Below, piece after piece: positions 17,110 through 25,613 of a DNA stretch of 64,000 nucleotides. The position numbers and the translations under genes are program-made. Each line of letters opens with the position of its first letter. Position 1 is the stretch's first letter. The notes beneath the pieces were generated by a model, which was not told the DNA's origin, made no database searches, and saw only the letters and a program-made list of their open reading frames with translations. The stretch covers positions 1 to 64,000 of the forward strand of contig NZ_PYMB01000019.1 in assembly GCF_003026455.1 (NCBI RefSeq). Reading direction: 5' to 3'. This DNA comes from Photobacterium rosenbergii. GTDB lineage: Bacteria > Pseudomonadota > Gammaproteobacteria > Enterobacterales > Vibrionaceae.

Positions 17110-17196
17110 GCCCTGGTGGTGGAATTGGTAGACACAAGGGATTTAAAATCCCTCGACGTTCGCGTTGTGCCGGTTCAAGTCCGGCCCGGGGCACCA
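17110..17196 (+). tRNA. tRNA-Leu (TAA)
   Basis: 87-nt class II tRNA with a long variable arm, anticodon loop TTTAAAA (TAA) and encoded CCA. A terminator follows at 17203-17238. Confidence 0.97.
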
Positions 17197-17202
17197 TCTA
17201 TA

Positions 17203-17238
17203 GAAAAGCCCGCAAGCATTAGTTTGCGGGCTTTTTTT
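17203..17238 (+). terminator. Terminator of tRNA-Gly/Leu transcript
   Basis: Stem AAAGCCCGCAA with TTTGCGGGCTTT and a run of seven T. Confidence 0.93.
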
Positions 17239-17613
17239 GTTGTTTGAAAGTCTCCAAAGTTTATAACTAGCTTCTGATTCAACTTCATTGACATCCCCTC
17301 TAATTGAAAAGCACTCAAAGCGTTATCTATGCTTAAGCTATCTATATTTCTCCTTGAAATAGGGGGGACTAAATAGCATACGTTGGTTATGTTTTCTGTG
17401 GTTGCTATTTCATTGATTTTAATGGTTTTTTGTTTATTTTAAAAGGTTGATAAATATAAAAAATATAAATTAAAATCTGATTTTGCTTAAAGCTGTAAGT
17501 TTTATAATGCCTTATAAAAACTAAATATAAATACACTTTAAATAATTCATCAGTAAATTATTATGCCCCTAAACGTGACGACGCCTTCGTTTTCATTATT
17601 TGGAGTTAGGCTG

Positions 17614-17739
17614 ATGCTTGAAGAGCTAAAGGCGAGGCTAGAGCTAGTTTGGCTTTGCATGAAAATAGGCGCTGCTGTGTTCCTCATGGTATGGCTGGTT
17701 ACCGGCAATTGGGACAAGCTATTAGATATTTTTGCATAA
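17614..17739 (+). CDS. Putative small membrane protein, 41 residues
   Basis: Function unknown. The frame ATG 17614 to TAA 17737-17739 has GGAG eight bases before ATG. The peptide has a charged amphipathic start (LEELKARLE), one hydrophobic segment (KIGAAVFLMVWLVTG) and a short tail. An in-frame ATG at 17563 would extend it by 17 residues but lacks a ribosome site. It lies in a very AT-rich region (about 17240-17800) after the tRNA-Leu terminator. It could be a genuine small protein or a chance frame. Confidence 0.5.
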   Translation: MLEELKARLELVWLCMKIGAAVFLMVWLVTGNWDKLLDIFA

Positions 17740-17905
17740 CCAGATGCGGTTAGCACTTTGATCCATTACTGCCACTGTTTGGATATCTCTTCTCTGAGGT
17801 AATGGTGATTTGAACAAAATATGGCGAATACTGAGGCCTAGCTCAGTGACTTCTTTCGCCTGCAATTTGACAACGAACAGTAATGAACATTTACAGGAAA
17901 TAAAA

Positions 17906-18199
17906 ATGAAAAAGATGGCACTCACCGCATTGCTACTTGCGCTACCAGTTACAGCCACGGCAGATGAGTCTTGCGGAAACTTCATGGCAGCTAAAAAAAC
18001 AGATAATGAAGCGCGAGTTCTGGATTCATACAAGGACGGTATTCGTGACCTACGCGGCTTGGAACAGCCAGCAGTGATGAAAGAGTTTGAGAACGCCGAT
18101 CTTGGCCAAAAGAAAGCGTGGGTTGAGCGGGCTTACAGCAAGTGCAAACGCCGTGGCGCGGGTGAAGACCTAGCTAATGTAATTACTGATATTCAATAA
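17906..18199 (+). CDS. Small secreted protein, 97 residues
   Basis: Not recognised. It begins with a clear Sec signal peptide (MKKMALTALLLALPVTATA, cut before DES), giving a mature charged helical protein of about 78 residues with two cysteines (DESCGNF and YSKCKRRG) that could form a disulfide in the periplasm. ATG 17906 follows ACAGGAAATAAA. It ends before a hairpin of GCGCCTC (18214-18220) and GAGGCGC that lacks a T-run. No functional partner is evident. Confidence 0.72.
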   Translation: MKKMALTALLLALPVTATADESCGNFMAAKKTDNEARVLDSYKDGIRDLRGLEQPAVMKEFENADLGQKKAWVERAYSKCKRRGAGEDLANVITDIQ

Positions 18200-18500
18200 C
18201 CGTATGGAGCGCCTCTCATATTTATTGTGAGGCGCCGTAACATCACTAATGCCATGTTAGATCGCGCGCAAATAATTAAATGGATATCCGGAGATCCAGA
18301 CAAGAGAAACCTGAAGCGCTTTAGTCGTTATCAGCAAAAGTTCACCAACTGGGGAACTTTGAAATTTTTAGATAACACGATTTTTTAAGATGGAAATATG
18401 AAAATCAATATCCAATTGAAATACATAAAGAAAGCCAGCAACAGGAGTTACTGGCATAAATTACACTTTCAACTTATTTAACGGCAGGACATTAAACACT
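18200..18500. other. Intergenic region with a doubtful 44-codon frame
   Basis: Apart from the hairpin after the secreted-protein gene, it holds an ATG frame at 18254-18388 on the plus strand (44 residues, basic and aromatic-rich) without a ribosome site. I do not call it as a gene. Confidence 0.35.
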
Positions 18501-19793
18501 TCAAAGCATTGATGGGAGCCAAAGGGTTAGTGCTGGAATGTAAGTTACTGCCATAAGCACCGCAATCATAGTTAACCAAAATGGCAGCAGGCCACGGCTT
18601 ACTTGAGTCATACTGACATTCCCCACCGCACAGCCTGCAAACAGCGCTGTTCCAACCGGGGGAGTGACCAACCCTATGCCAAGGTTCAACATCATGATAA
18701 TGCCAAACTGGGTAGGATCAATGCCTAACTTGGTGATGACAGGGTACAAAATTGGTGTACAAATCATTATTAGTGGTGCCATATCCATGAAAGTGCCGAG
18801 GATAAGCAACATAATATTGATGAGTAGCATGAGTACCAGCGGGTTGTCAGATATTGAAAGAATAAAGCTACTTATCTTTCCTGGAACCTGCATCATAGTC
18901 ATTAGGTAGGCAAAGCCTGCGGCAAAAGCGATGACGCTCATCACCATAGCCACAATGCTAAGCACATTTACCAGCATGGCTTTGGTTTCGCGCAGCCCTA
19001 TAGAACGGTATATACAGTAAGTCACAAATGCTGCCCATAATACCGCGATTGCAGCTGACTCAGTTGGGGTAAATACCCCTCCAATGACGCCAGCCACAAT
19101 GATCACCAACGTCATTAGGCCAAGCAATGCTTCCTTGCAATAAATTACAGCCTGGCGAAGCGGAACCATTTCACCTTTTGGCATCTGCTTCTTGTGGGCA
19201 AGGATGGATACAAGGAACATTAGTGCCAACCCAATCAGGATCCCTGGTATTACCCCTGCAAGAAACAGGCTTGAGACAGATACGACACCGCCCGTTGCAT
19301 AGGCATAGATGATGACATTATGGCTTGGCGGGATCACGACCCCTTGGGTTGAAGAGGCGATAGTAACGTTGACACTGAAGGCATCATCGTAACCTTGCTT
19401 CTTCATCATAGGGATCATTATTGAACCAATAGAGGTCGTATCTGCAACGGCTGAACCAGATATCCCCCCGAAGAACATCGAGGACAATATATTTACCATT
19501 GCCAATCCTCCCCGGACGAAACCGACGAGTACATTGGCGAGGTTAACAAGCCGCCATGCGATGCCTCCCTGCGCCATGATAGCACCGGCTAGGACAAAGA
19601 AAGGGATTGCCAGCAAGGTAAAGTTATCGACACCGGCGACGGCTTTAAGCAGAACAGCCTCAATGGGCAAATCAATGTAAAAAGCGGTCAACAGTGTTGA
19701 AATCCCAAGGGCGAAAGCAATGGGTAACCCAAGGAAAAGCAGGGCAAAGAATCCTAATAAAAGGATTGCAGTGGCGATCTCATAGCTGGGCAT
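18501..19793 (-). CDS. TRAP transporter large permease (DctM family)
   Basis: 430 residues with about 12 hydrophobic segments. The family signature FFGGISGSAVADTTSIGSIMIPMM and a VTPPVGTALFAG repeat in the second half are typical of DctM/SiaM/YiaN subunits. It forms the Na+-coupled translocation channel for an organic acid. ATG 19793 is behind AGGAGG; it overlaps the end of the small permease gene by 14 bp, so the two are translationally coupled. Third gene of a dctP-Q-M order. Confidence 0.93.
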   Translation of the reverse strand: MPSYEIATAILLLGFFALLFLGLPIAFALGISTLLTAFYIDLPIEAVLLKAVAGVDNFTLLAIPFFVLAGAIMAQGGIAWRLVNLANVLVGFVRGGLAMVNILSSMFFGGISGSAVADTTSIGSIMIPMMKKQGYDDAFSVNVTIASSTQGVVIPPSHNVIIYAYATGGVVSVSSLFLAGVIPGILIGLALMFLVSILAHKKQMPKGEMVPLRQAVIYCKEALLGLMTLVIIVAGVIGGVFTPTESAAIAVLWAAFVTYCIYRSIGLRETKAMLVNVLSIVAMVMSVIAFAAGFAYLMTMMQVPGKISSFILSISDNPLVLMLLINIMLLILGTFMDMAPLIMICTPILYPVITKLGIDPTQFGIIMMLNLGIGLVTPPVGTALFAGCAVGNVSMTQVSRGLLPFWLTMIAVLMAVTYIPALTLWLPSML

Positions 19794-20286
19794 CGCACAC
19801 CTCCTCACTACTCACAAACATTCCAAGTAGCTTTTCCAAACTGAACAAGGCAACCAAAGCCCCGGCAGCAGGAACGGCTGTGTACACCAAACCTACGCGT
19901 AGCCAGGTGATCTCCGGATAGCGTTGAAACCATGTTCTATCGACCAGATCTATCCCATACCTCACAAGACAAATGGCAAAAACCATGACAAGGAGATGCT
20001 GAAATATTTCAAGCACGCGAAGCTTAGTGCCTTCCAGCCAGTCATTGAGTAGCGAAACTCTTAAGTGTTCACTCCGCCGGTAACACAGGGCAGTACCGTA
20101 GAAAGTGATTTGCACAAGAAAGAACTTCGAAATAGGCTCTGCAAAGCCAGATCCTGAGCCGATGAAGAAGCGTAAGCTCACTCCTGTGATGATTGAGATC
20201 ACCATGGCAACCAATAGCACCATGCCGGCAAACATCAGGGTATTCTCAAGCCTATCCATGGCACGTCCATAAAGGTGTACTGCCAT
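19780..20286 (-). CDS. TRAP transporter small permease (DctQ family)
   Basis: 168 residues, four predicted membrane helices, the standard small subunit that pairs with the DctM-type channel. ATG 20286 has AGGAGG five bases upstream. Only 11 bp separate it from the binding-protein gene. Confidence 0.9.
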   Translation of the reverse strand: MAVHLYGRAMDRLENTLMFAGMVLLVAMVISIITGVSLRFFIGSGSGFAEPISKFFLVQITFYGTALCYRRSEHLRVSLLNDWLEGTKLRVLEIFQHLLVMVFAICLVRYGIDLVDRTWFQRYPEITWLRVGLVYTAVPAAGALVALFSLEKLLGMFVSSEEVCDAQL

Positions 20287-20297
20287 TCCAGCCTCCT

Positions 20298-21266
20298 TTA
20301 CATCGCCATTCTTTCAGCTAGCTCCAGAAGTTCTGGATAGTTGCTGGCGCTTTTCTGGCGGATAGGAGCTGTCGCTTCAATAAACTCTGTTTTATCGAAG
20401 TCGGTAATGACATTGATACCAGCCTCTTTAAGGCCAATAAGCGCTTGCTCTTCAGAACTTACCCAAAGCTCGCGCTGTTTATCAATAGCTGCTTTGGCTG
20501 CTTTCATCACCATTTCTCTATCGTCATTGGATAGTGATTTGTAGAATCGGCTAGACATCATGAAGGCATCAGGAATAGTAAGGTGTTCTGTTAATGTGTA
20601 ATTACCAGCAACTTCATAGTGCTTGTGCTGGAAGTAAGTCGGTGGGTTATTTTCAGCACCATCAACAACACCTGTTTGAAGGCTAGTGTATAGCTCGGAA
20701 TAGCTCAGTGGCATACCGTTCCCACCCATAGCATTCATCATTTCGATAAACAGTGGGTTCTGGATAACCCTTACTTTGAGTGACTTCAGATCTTCTGCTT
20801 TATTGATTTCAGTTTTTGCGTTGTAGACTGAACGCGAGCCTGCATCCATATAGCCGATACCCAACAAGCCCTGGCGCTCGATAGAGCTGAGCAGCTCTGC
20901 AATTTCAGGGCTATCGGTCACTTTGTACATGTGCTCACGGCTTAGGAAGAAATAAGGTAAATTAAGTACATCAAAGCGAGGATCCAATGCACCTAGGATG
21001 CCATTGGTCACTCGTGTCATTTGAATAGCACCAAACTGTGTCTGCTCAAGTAACTCCTTTTCGCCACCTAATTGGCCACCGGAGTAAATCTCAACGCTGA
21101 TCCTTCCGTCAGACCATTCGCCAAGAAGCTGATCCATATACTGGATGGATTCGATAACAGGGTGCCCCTCAGGGTGAACATCCGCATATTTAATAGTGAT
21201 GTCTGCTGCCGAAGCGCCTGCCGATGCCAAACCTACGATGACTGCCAACAACCCTTTCTTGAACAT
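20298..21266 (-). CDS. TRAP transporter substrate-binding protein (DctP family)
   Basis: 322 residues with a signal peptide cut after GLASAGASA. KVRVIQNPLFIEMMNAMGGN carries the conserved Arg 166 that binds the carboxylate of the ligand, and LQTGVVDGAENNP is the family motif. It captures an organic acid (dicarboxylate or sugar acid; not resolvable) in the periplasm for the membrane subunits. ATG 21266 follows AGGAGAGG. Two adjacent 18-bp direct repeats lie 25 bp upstream (21292-21327), a likely regulator site. Confidence 0.93.
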   Translation of the reverse strand: MFKKGLLAVIVGLASAGASAADITIKYADVHPEGHPVIESIQYMDQLLGEWSDGRISVEIYSGGQLGGEKELLEQTQFGAIQMTRVTNGILGALDPRFDVLNLPYFFLSREHMYKVTDSPEIAELLSSIERQGLLGIGYMDAGSRSVYNAKTEINKAEDLKSLKVRVIQNPLFIEMMNAMGGNGMPLSYSELYTSLQTGVVDGAENNPPTYFQHKHYEVAGNYTLTEHLTIPDAFMMSSRFYKSLSNDDREMVMKAAKAAIDKQRELWVSSEEQALIGLKEAGINVITDFDKTEFIEATAPIRQKSASNYPELLELAERMAM

Positions 21267-21291
21267 ATGCCTCTCCTTGTTGTGTTTGCCT

Positions 21292-21327
21292 GTTTTATAG
21301 ATACAGACAGTTTTATGGGTACAGACA
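21292..21327 (-). promoter_or_regulatory. Tandem 18-bp direct repeats upstream of dctP
   Basis: GTTTTATAGATACAGACA (21292-21309) is directly followed by GTTTTATGGGTACAGACA (21310-21327); 16 of 18 bases are identical. The pair lies just upstream of the TRAP operon start, so it may bind an activator or repressor. Confidence 0.6.
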
Positions 21328-21457
21328 ATAGGCTAGGAATTTTCTTGAGTGTTTTCTCATTACGAACTCACAGTTCAAAGTTGAAAATATTCAAAGTGAA
21401 TTCCTGTATTTGCCGATAAGAGTAGAAAGGTACTCGGGAGGAGGCGGGCACCCAATA

Positions 21458-21492
21458 CAGAAAAAGCCCCAGTAAAAATACTGGAGCTTTTG
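21458..21492. terminator. Hairpin between TetR gene and TRAP operon
   Basis: AAAAGC and CCAGTA pair with TACTGG and GCTTTT around an A-rich loop. The T and A tracts on the two sides allow termination on either strand; here it should end the tetR transcript. Confidence 0.78.
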
Positions 21493-21563
21493 GGTATCTG
21501 GCCTTATGTGCAAACAATCTCAACTAATATTGAGAGTGCTGTCTGACTTCCTAATTTTCTTCG

Positions 21564-22031
21564 TTACTTATTCAAACCCAGCAACCCTGTCATGGTTAAG
21601 CCGAAAAGGTGTTGGAGCAGAGCTAAGCCATCCTCCTTGGGCAATTTATGCTGGATGATATTTACCAGTCCTTTCGCGCCGAGTGCGCCTTGCCCTCTGT
21701 CCTCATGTTTGGAGGCATGCATCATGAACATTTTCATTATCATCCTGAACTCCTTGGACTCGAGCGATACCGACCAGGATTCAATCAACGCCTCTTTGGA
21801 CTCGAACGAAAGATGATCCATGATGATAGGGAGTACCTTTCCGTCCATGGCGATAGCAAAGTCCTGATTGGAAGGGTAGTAGCCCTGCAAGGTGCTTTTG
21901 CGAAGTCCGGTTTCTTTGCTTAGCCTGTCATACGTGACATGGTCCCATCCTTCGTTGAGAAAGATGTGTAAAATTATCGCATTGTATTTGGCGAGGTTTT
22001 CCTGCCATTTTTCTTTAGTAATACGGGCCAT
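21564..22031 (-). CDS. TetR-family transcriptional regulator
   Basis: 155 residues. The N-terminal helix-turn-helix (GWDHVTYDRLSKETGLRKSTLQGYYPSNQDF) matches TetR proteins; the rest is helical and shorter than the usual 190-220 residues. ATG 22031 follows GGGAGATATGCA. It sits upstream of the TRAP operon on the same strand and divergent from the SDR gene, so either could be its target. The 22061-22115 region has an 8-bp dyad CAATATCA/TGATATTG with wide spacing. Confidence 0.82.
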   Translation of the reverse strand: MARITKEKWQENLAKYNAIILHIFLNEGWDHVTYDRLSKETGLRKSTLQGYYPSNQDFAIAMDGKVLPIIMDHLSFESKEALIESWSVSLESKEFRMIMKMFMMHASKHEDRGQGALGAKGLVNIIQHKLPKEDGLALLQHLFGLTMTGLLGLNK

Positions 22032-22217
22032 TGCATATCTCCCAATGATCTATGCATCAACAATATCATAATACGTATCCAGAACGATATTTATATTATC
22101 AAGTCATTGATATTGCAGAAAATAGCTCCGCTTAATACCGATGAGATTTGATTCTTTTTAAGACTTTTTATGGCAGACTTGCTTCATCTCCTCATCAAAA
22201 CAGGCTTAAGGAAAAGG

Positions 22218-22895
22218 ATGAAACGTATATTAGTGACTGGCGCGACCAGTGGAATAGGCTACGAGCTGGTAAAAACGCTAACCGGAAAAGGACACAGCGT
22301 TGTTGCTACAGGGCGTAATCAGGCTAAGTTAGAAGAGCTAAGTGAACAAACTGGTTGCCAGTCGATCCAGGCTGATCTGAGTGATGCACAACAAGCTCTG
22401 GAGCTGGTCGGCAAAGCTGTCGAGCATTTAGGTGGGTTGGATGTCTTGGTCAACAATGCCGGGATGAACTCACGTAAATGTGGCATTGAGGATTTCACCT
22501 TAGAAGAGTTTGATTACCAGTATGCGGTGAACCTGCGTGCTCCTGCTGTGTTAAGTCGCGAAGCTCTGAAAGTGATGAAGCCTGCCAAGAGTGGTCAAAT
22601 CATCAATGTCCTCAGCACGGTTGCCAAGCGCTCGAATGAAACCATGAGCGTCTACACCGCTATGAAACAAGGGTTAGCAGGGTTCAGTGCCATTTTGATG
22701 AAAGAGGCGCAACCTCACGGGATAAAAGTCACATCCTTATTCCCAGGTGGTGCCGATACCAATTTCAGGGAAGTGGACCGCCCGCAGTATATGCACCCGA
22801 AAAGTGTTGCCGAGACCATTGCCGTGCTGCTTGAACTTCCGCAGGACGTTGTGATGCATGAGATGGTGTTCAGGCCACCGGTTGAGGTTGAGTGA
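22218..22895 (+). CDS. Short-chain dehydrogenase/reductase (SDR)
   Basis: 225 residues, classical SDR. The cofactor motif TGATSGIG begins at residue 7, NNAG is at 79-82, and the catalytic Tyr 146 and Lys 150 (YTAMK) follow a Ser in NVLSTVAK. TGRN after strand 2 suggests NADP. Substrate unknown. The frame is open from 22170, but ATG 22218 has AAGG directly upstream and starts the Rossmann fold correctly. Confidence 0.88.
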   Translation: MKRILVTGATSGIGYELVKTLTGKGHSVVATGRNQAKLEELSEQTGCQSIQADLSDAQQALELVGKAVEHLGGLDVLVNNAGMNSRKCGIEDFTLEEFDYQYAVNLRAPAVLSREALKVMKPAKSGQIINVLSTVAKRSNETMSVYTAMKQGLAGFSAILMKEAQPHGIKVTSLFPGGADTNFREVDRPQYMHPKSVAETIAVLLELPQDVVMHEMVFRPPVEVE

Positions 22896-23038
22896 TAGCC
22901 GACTCAAACTTACTTGCTTTTTTCAAGCTCAGTTTCCAAGTCCAGATAACCTTCTGGGCTTGATTTCTTCTGGCCTCCAGAGCTATTCAACCCGAACCGT
23001 TTTTCCTTTCCTGCCCATCAAAAATCAAATTTAAACAA

Positions 23039-23058
23039 AATTTAAAGCGCTTTAAATT
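23039..23058. promoter_or_regulatory. LacI-type operator O1 (20-bp perfect palindrome)
   Basis: AATTTAAAGCGCTTTAAATT is a perfect palindrome with the GCGC-type centre bound by LacI-family proteins. Confidence 0.85.
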
Positions 23059-23130
23059 GTTGTGCATTTCGATATCCATGTCACACATGTTGCATTACAT
23101 GGTTGATGCTTGTAGGGGATAAATGCAAAC

Positions 23131-23144
23131 TTAAAGCGCTTTAA
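23131..23144. promoter_or_regulatory. LacI-type operator O2
   Basis: TTAAAGCGCTTTAA, a perfect 14-bp palindrome sharing the core of the upstream operator. Centres are 89 bp apart. O2 ends 20 bp before the lacI-family ATG, so it should mediate autorepression, perhaps by looping with O1. Confidence 0.85.
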
Positions 23145-23164
23145 ATAATTTGAAAAAGAAGAAT

Positions 23165-24187
23165 ATGACGACTTTAGCAGCAATATCAAAACACCTTGGC
23201 CTATCGATGGCGACAGTGAGTCGAGCGCTCAATGGTTATCCAGAAGTCAACGCCAAAACCCGGCAGCGTGTGGTTGAGGCTGCTGAACAACTGGGTTACA
23301 AGCCCAACAGTGTGGCCCAGCGGTTAGCGACCGGAAAATCCAAGATGGTGGGTATTATGCTCCAATCGCCTGATGAGTTGGTCTGTGCACCGACTTTCCT
23401 GCAGGAGCTGTTTTATATTAGTAACACACTGCAAGCCAAAGGTTATGACTTGCTCATTAACTCGTCGACGATGGGTGATAATGTCGAGGGCTTGAAAAAT
23501 TTTGTCGCCAAAAGTGCCATTGATGGCCTTATCGTAAAGGCACCATTGGTTAACGATGAACGTATCAAGTTTCTAATCGAGAAGAATATACCGTTTGTTG
23601 TCCATGGCCACGATACCAGCGCGCTCGAATATGCGTATTACGATATTGATAACAGCTCGATCTCTTCGAAAGCGGTGGCACATTTGTCTGAACTGGGCCA
23701 CGAGAGAATAGTGCTGATCAATGGCGATGAAAAACAAGCGTTTGCCAAAAAACGTTCGGACAGTTTTATTCAAGCGGTTGTTGAAAATAACCTTAACGCC
23801 GAACAGTGCCGAGTATTGCATTGCGCCCCTTCGGTAAGGGATGGTGAAAACCTCGCCAAACAGTTACTTGGTGGAAAAGACAAGCCAACCGCAATTATTT
23901 GCTATAGCAGTAAGGTTGCTCACGGCATTTATACTATCGCCAAAGAAATGGGACTGACAATTGGCGCAGACCTCTCTGTCATTGCCCACGACGATGGTGT
24001 TGCTCACTTTGAAACGGAGAAGTTCGAACCACCTATGACGGTAACTTGTGCCCCATTAACCAATTCTAGTGAACCCATTGCAGAAGCAATCATCCAACTT
24101 ATTTCTGGTGAGTCACCAGCAAAGCTTCAAACCTTGATGCCTGTGGAACTTGTTATTAGGGAGTCTACTGGCACACCACGTAATTAA
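23165..24187 (+). CDS. LacI-family sugar-responsive repressor
   Basis: 340 residues. It opens with the LacI helix-turn-helix and hinge (TTLAAISKHLGLSMATVSRALNG, then KPNSVAQRLATGKS), followed by a periplasmic-binding-protein-like effector domain. It should repress its own operon until a sugar binds. ATG 23165 is chosen over the TTG at 23150 because the HTH begins directly after it. Two near-identical palindromic operators precede the gene. It is followed after 17 bp by the GH13 gene, so they are probably cotranscribed. Confidence 0.93.
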   Translation: MTTLAAISKHLGLSMATVSRALNGYPEVNAKTRQRVVEAAEQLGYKPNSVAQRLATGKSKMVGIMLQSPDELVCAPTFLQELFYISNTLQAKGYDLLINSSTMGDNVEGLKNFVAKSAIDGLIVKAPLVNDERIKFLIEKNIPFVVHGHDTSALEYAYYDIDNSSISSKAVAHLSELGHERIVLINGDEKQAFAKKRSDSFIQAVVENNLNAEQCRVLHCAPSVRDGENLAKQLLGGKDKPTAIICYSSKVAHGIYTIAKEMGLTIGADLSVIAHDDGVAHFETEKFEPPMTVTCAPLTNSSEPIAEAIIQLISGESPAKLQTLMPVELVIRESTGTPRN

Positions 24188-24204
24188 ACATTTAGGGAAA
24201 AATA

Positions 24205-25440
24205 ATGAGTGGATTTAACCATCCAGAATGGACCAAAGACAAAAATATCTATGAAGTGAACCTACGCCAGTATACCGAGGAAGGCTCCATTAATGCATTT
24301 ATGGCTCACCTTCCAAGGTTGAAGGCGATGGGTGTTGATATCCTTTGGTTGATGCCTATTCATCCTGTTGGAGTAAAAAATAGAAAAGGCACCTTGGGGA
24401 GCCAATATGCTTCGCAAGATTATTTAGCTATCGATGCATCTTTAGGGACAGAGGCTGATTTAACACAGTTGGTAGAAACAGCCCATGATATGGGGATGTA
24501 TGTCATCCTGGATTGGGTCGCCAACCATACCGCTTGGGACAATGTATGGGTTGAACAGCATCCTGAGTGGTACCAGCGAAATGACGACGGCGAGTTATTC
24601 CCTTATACCTATGTTGATCCGAGGAAAACGGAGTACTGGACCGACGTTATCGGCCTTGATTATCAAAACAAGGAATTATGGCAGGGTATGACCGATGCCA
24701 TGGCTTATTGGGTCAAGATATTTGATATCGATGGCTTCCGCTGTGATGTTGCAGGCTTGGTACCAACTGCATTCTGGGAGTTTGCCACAGAACAGTTACA
24801 CCAAATCAAGCATTTGTTTATGCTAGCTGAATGGTCGTCTCCGGAGTTGCACAATAAAGCCTTTGATATGACTTATGACTGGGGCTTTTATGAGTTGATG
24901 GGCGCAATCGTCAAAAAGGAAAAGACGGCGGAAGATATTGCACCATATCTTGATGCGTTATTTACTGAATATCCTGCAGATGCTTATCGAATGGTCTTTA
25001 CCACCAACCACGATAAGAATACTTGGGAAGCCAGCGATGAAGAATATTTCGGGGATGCATTCAAGGCGTTTTCGGTCTTGGCTGCAACCTTGTATGGCAT
25101 GCCGCTAATTTATAGCGGACAAGAAGCCTATTTGGATAAGCGGTTGGCCTTTTTTGAAAAAGATAATATTGATTGGAAAAGGCTTGAACTAGAGACCTTC
25201 TACTCTGAACTGCTGACCCTTAAACGTGAAAACCAAGCCTTGTGGAACGGACCATATGGTGCAATGCCATTGCTGCTGCAAACAGGTAACCCAAATGTTG
25301 TTGCATTTAGCCGGGAAAAAGAATCGAATTGTGTTGAGGTAATTATTAATTTATCTGAACAAGTTCAAGAATATCAAATTAACAATATAGCTAAAAAAGG
25401 AAAACTATCACCATTTGAATATGTTATTACAGTAAAATAA
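24205..25440 (+). CDS. Cytoplasmic GH13 alpha-glucan/oligosaccharide hydrolase
   Basis: 411 residues without a signal peptide, shorter than most alpha-amylases. GH13 conserved regions are present: DWVANHT (103-109), GFRCDVAG with nucleophile Asp 181, LAEW with acid/base Glu 209, and TTNHD with Asp 270. It should cleave alpha-glucosidic bonds in an imported oligosaccharide, or transfer glucosyl groups. The LacI regulator and binding protein around it point to an imported maltodextrin, trehalose- or sucrose-like sugar. ATG 24205 follows TTAGGGAAAAATA. Confidence 0.88.
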   Translation: MSGFNHPEWTKDKNIYEVNLRQYTEEGSINAFMAHLPRLKAMGVDILWLMPIHPVGVKNRKGTLGSQYASQDYLAIDASLGTEADLTQLVETAHDMGMYVILDWVANHTAWDNVWVEQHPEWYQRNDDGELFPYTYVDPRKTEYWTDVIGLDYQNKELWQGMTDAMAYWVKIFDIDGFRCDVAGLVPTAFWEFATEQLHQIKHLFMLAEWSSPELHNKAFDMTYDWGFYELMGAIVKKEKTAEDIAPYLDALFTEYPADAYRMVFTTNHDKNTWEASDEEYFGDAFKAFSVLAATLYGMPLIYSGQEAYLDKRLAFFEKDNIDWKRLELETFYSELLTLKRENQALWNGPYGAMPLLLQTGNPNVVAFSREKESNCVEVIINLSEQVQEYQINNIAKKGKLSPFEYVITVK

Positions 25441-25485
25441 TTATTTTACATCTTATCTAATATAAATCTTATTAAATATCTTAAT

Positions 25486-25582
25486 CACCATGAATTATTA
25501 TGGTGGTAGAGGGTGCTTGATTTTTAATATGCAATAACGAACAAATCGTTTGATTGTTTGGGGTTTTCTACACCCCAAACAA
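25486..25582 (+). promoter_or_regulatory. Stem-loops in the GH13 to binding-protein gap
   Basis: A short stem CACCAT (25486-25491) with ATGGTG (25500-25505), then a strong 10-bp stem TTGTTTGGGG (25554-25563) with CCCCAAACAA (25573-25582), loop of nine. The second ends 31 bases before the binding-protein ATG and has no T-run, so it looks like an mRNA-stabilising or processing element allowing high expression of the binding protein. Confidence 0.6.
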
Positions 25583-25613
25583 CTCGAATAATACAAGCTA
25601 TAGGGATATGAAT

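Noticed and set aside
18254..18388. 44-codon frame, basic and aromatic
   Set aside because: Only a stop-free chance frame can be shown: no ribosome site and no recognisable motif.
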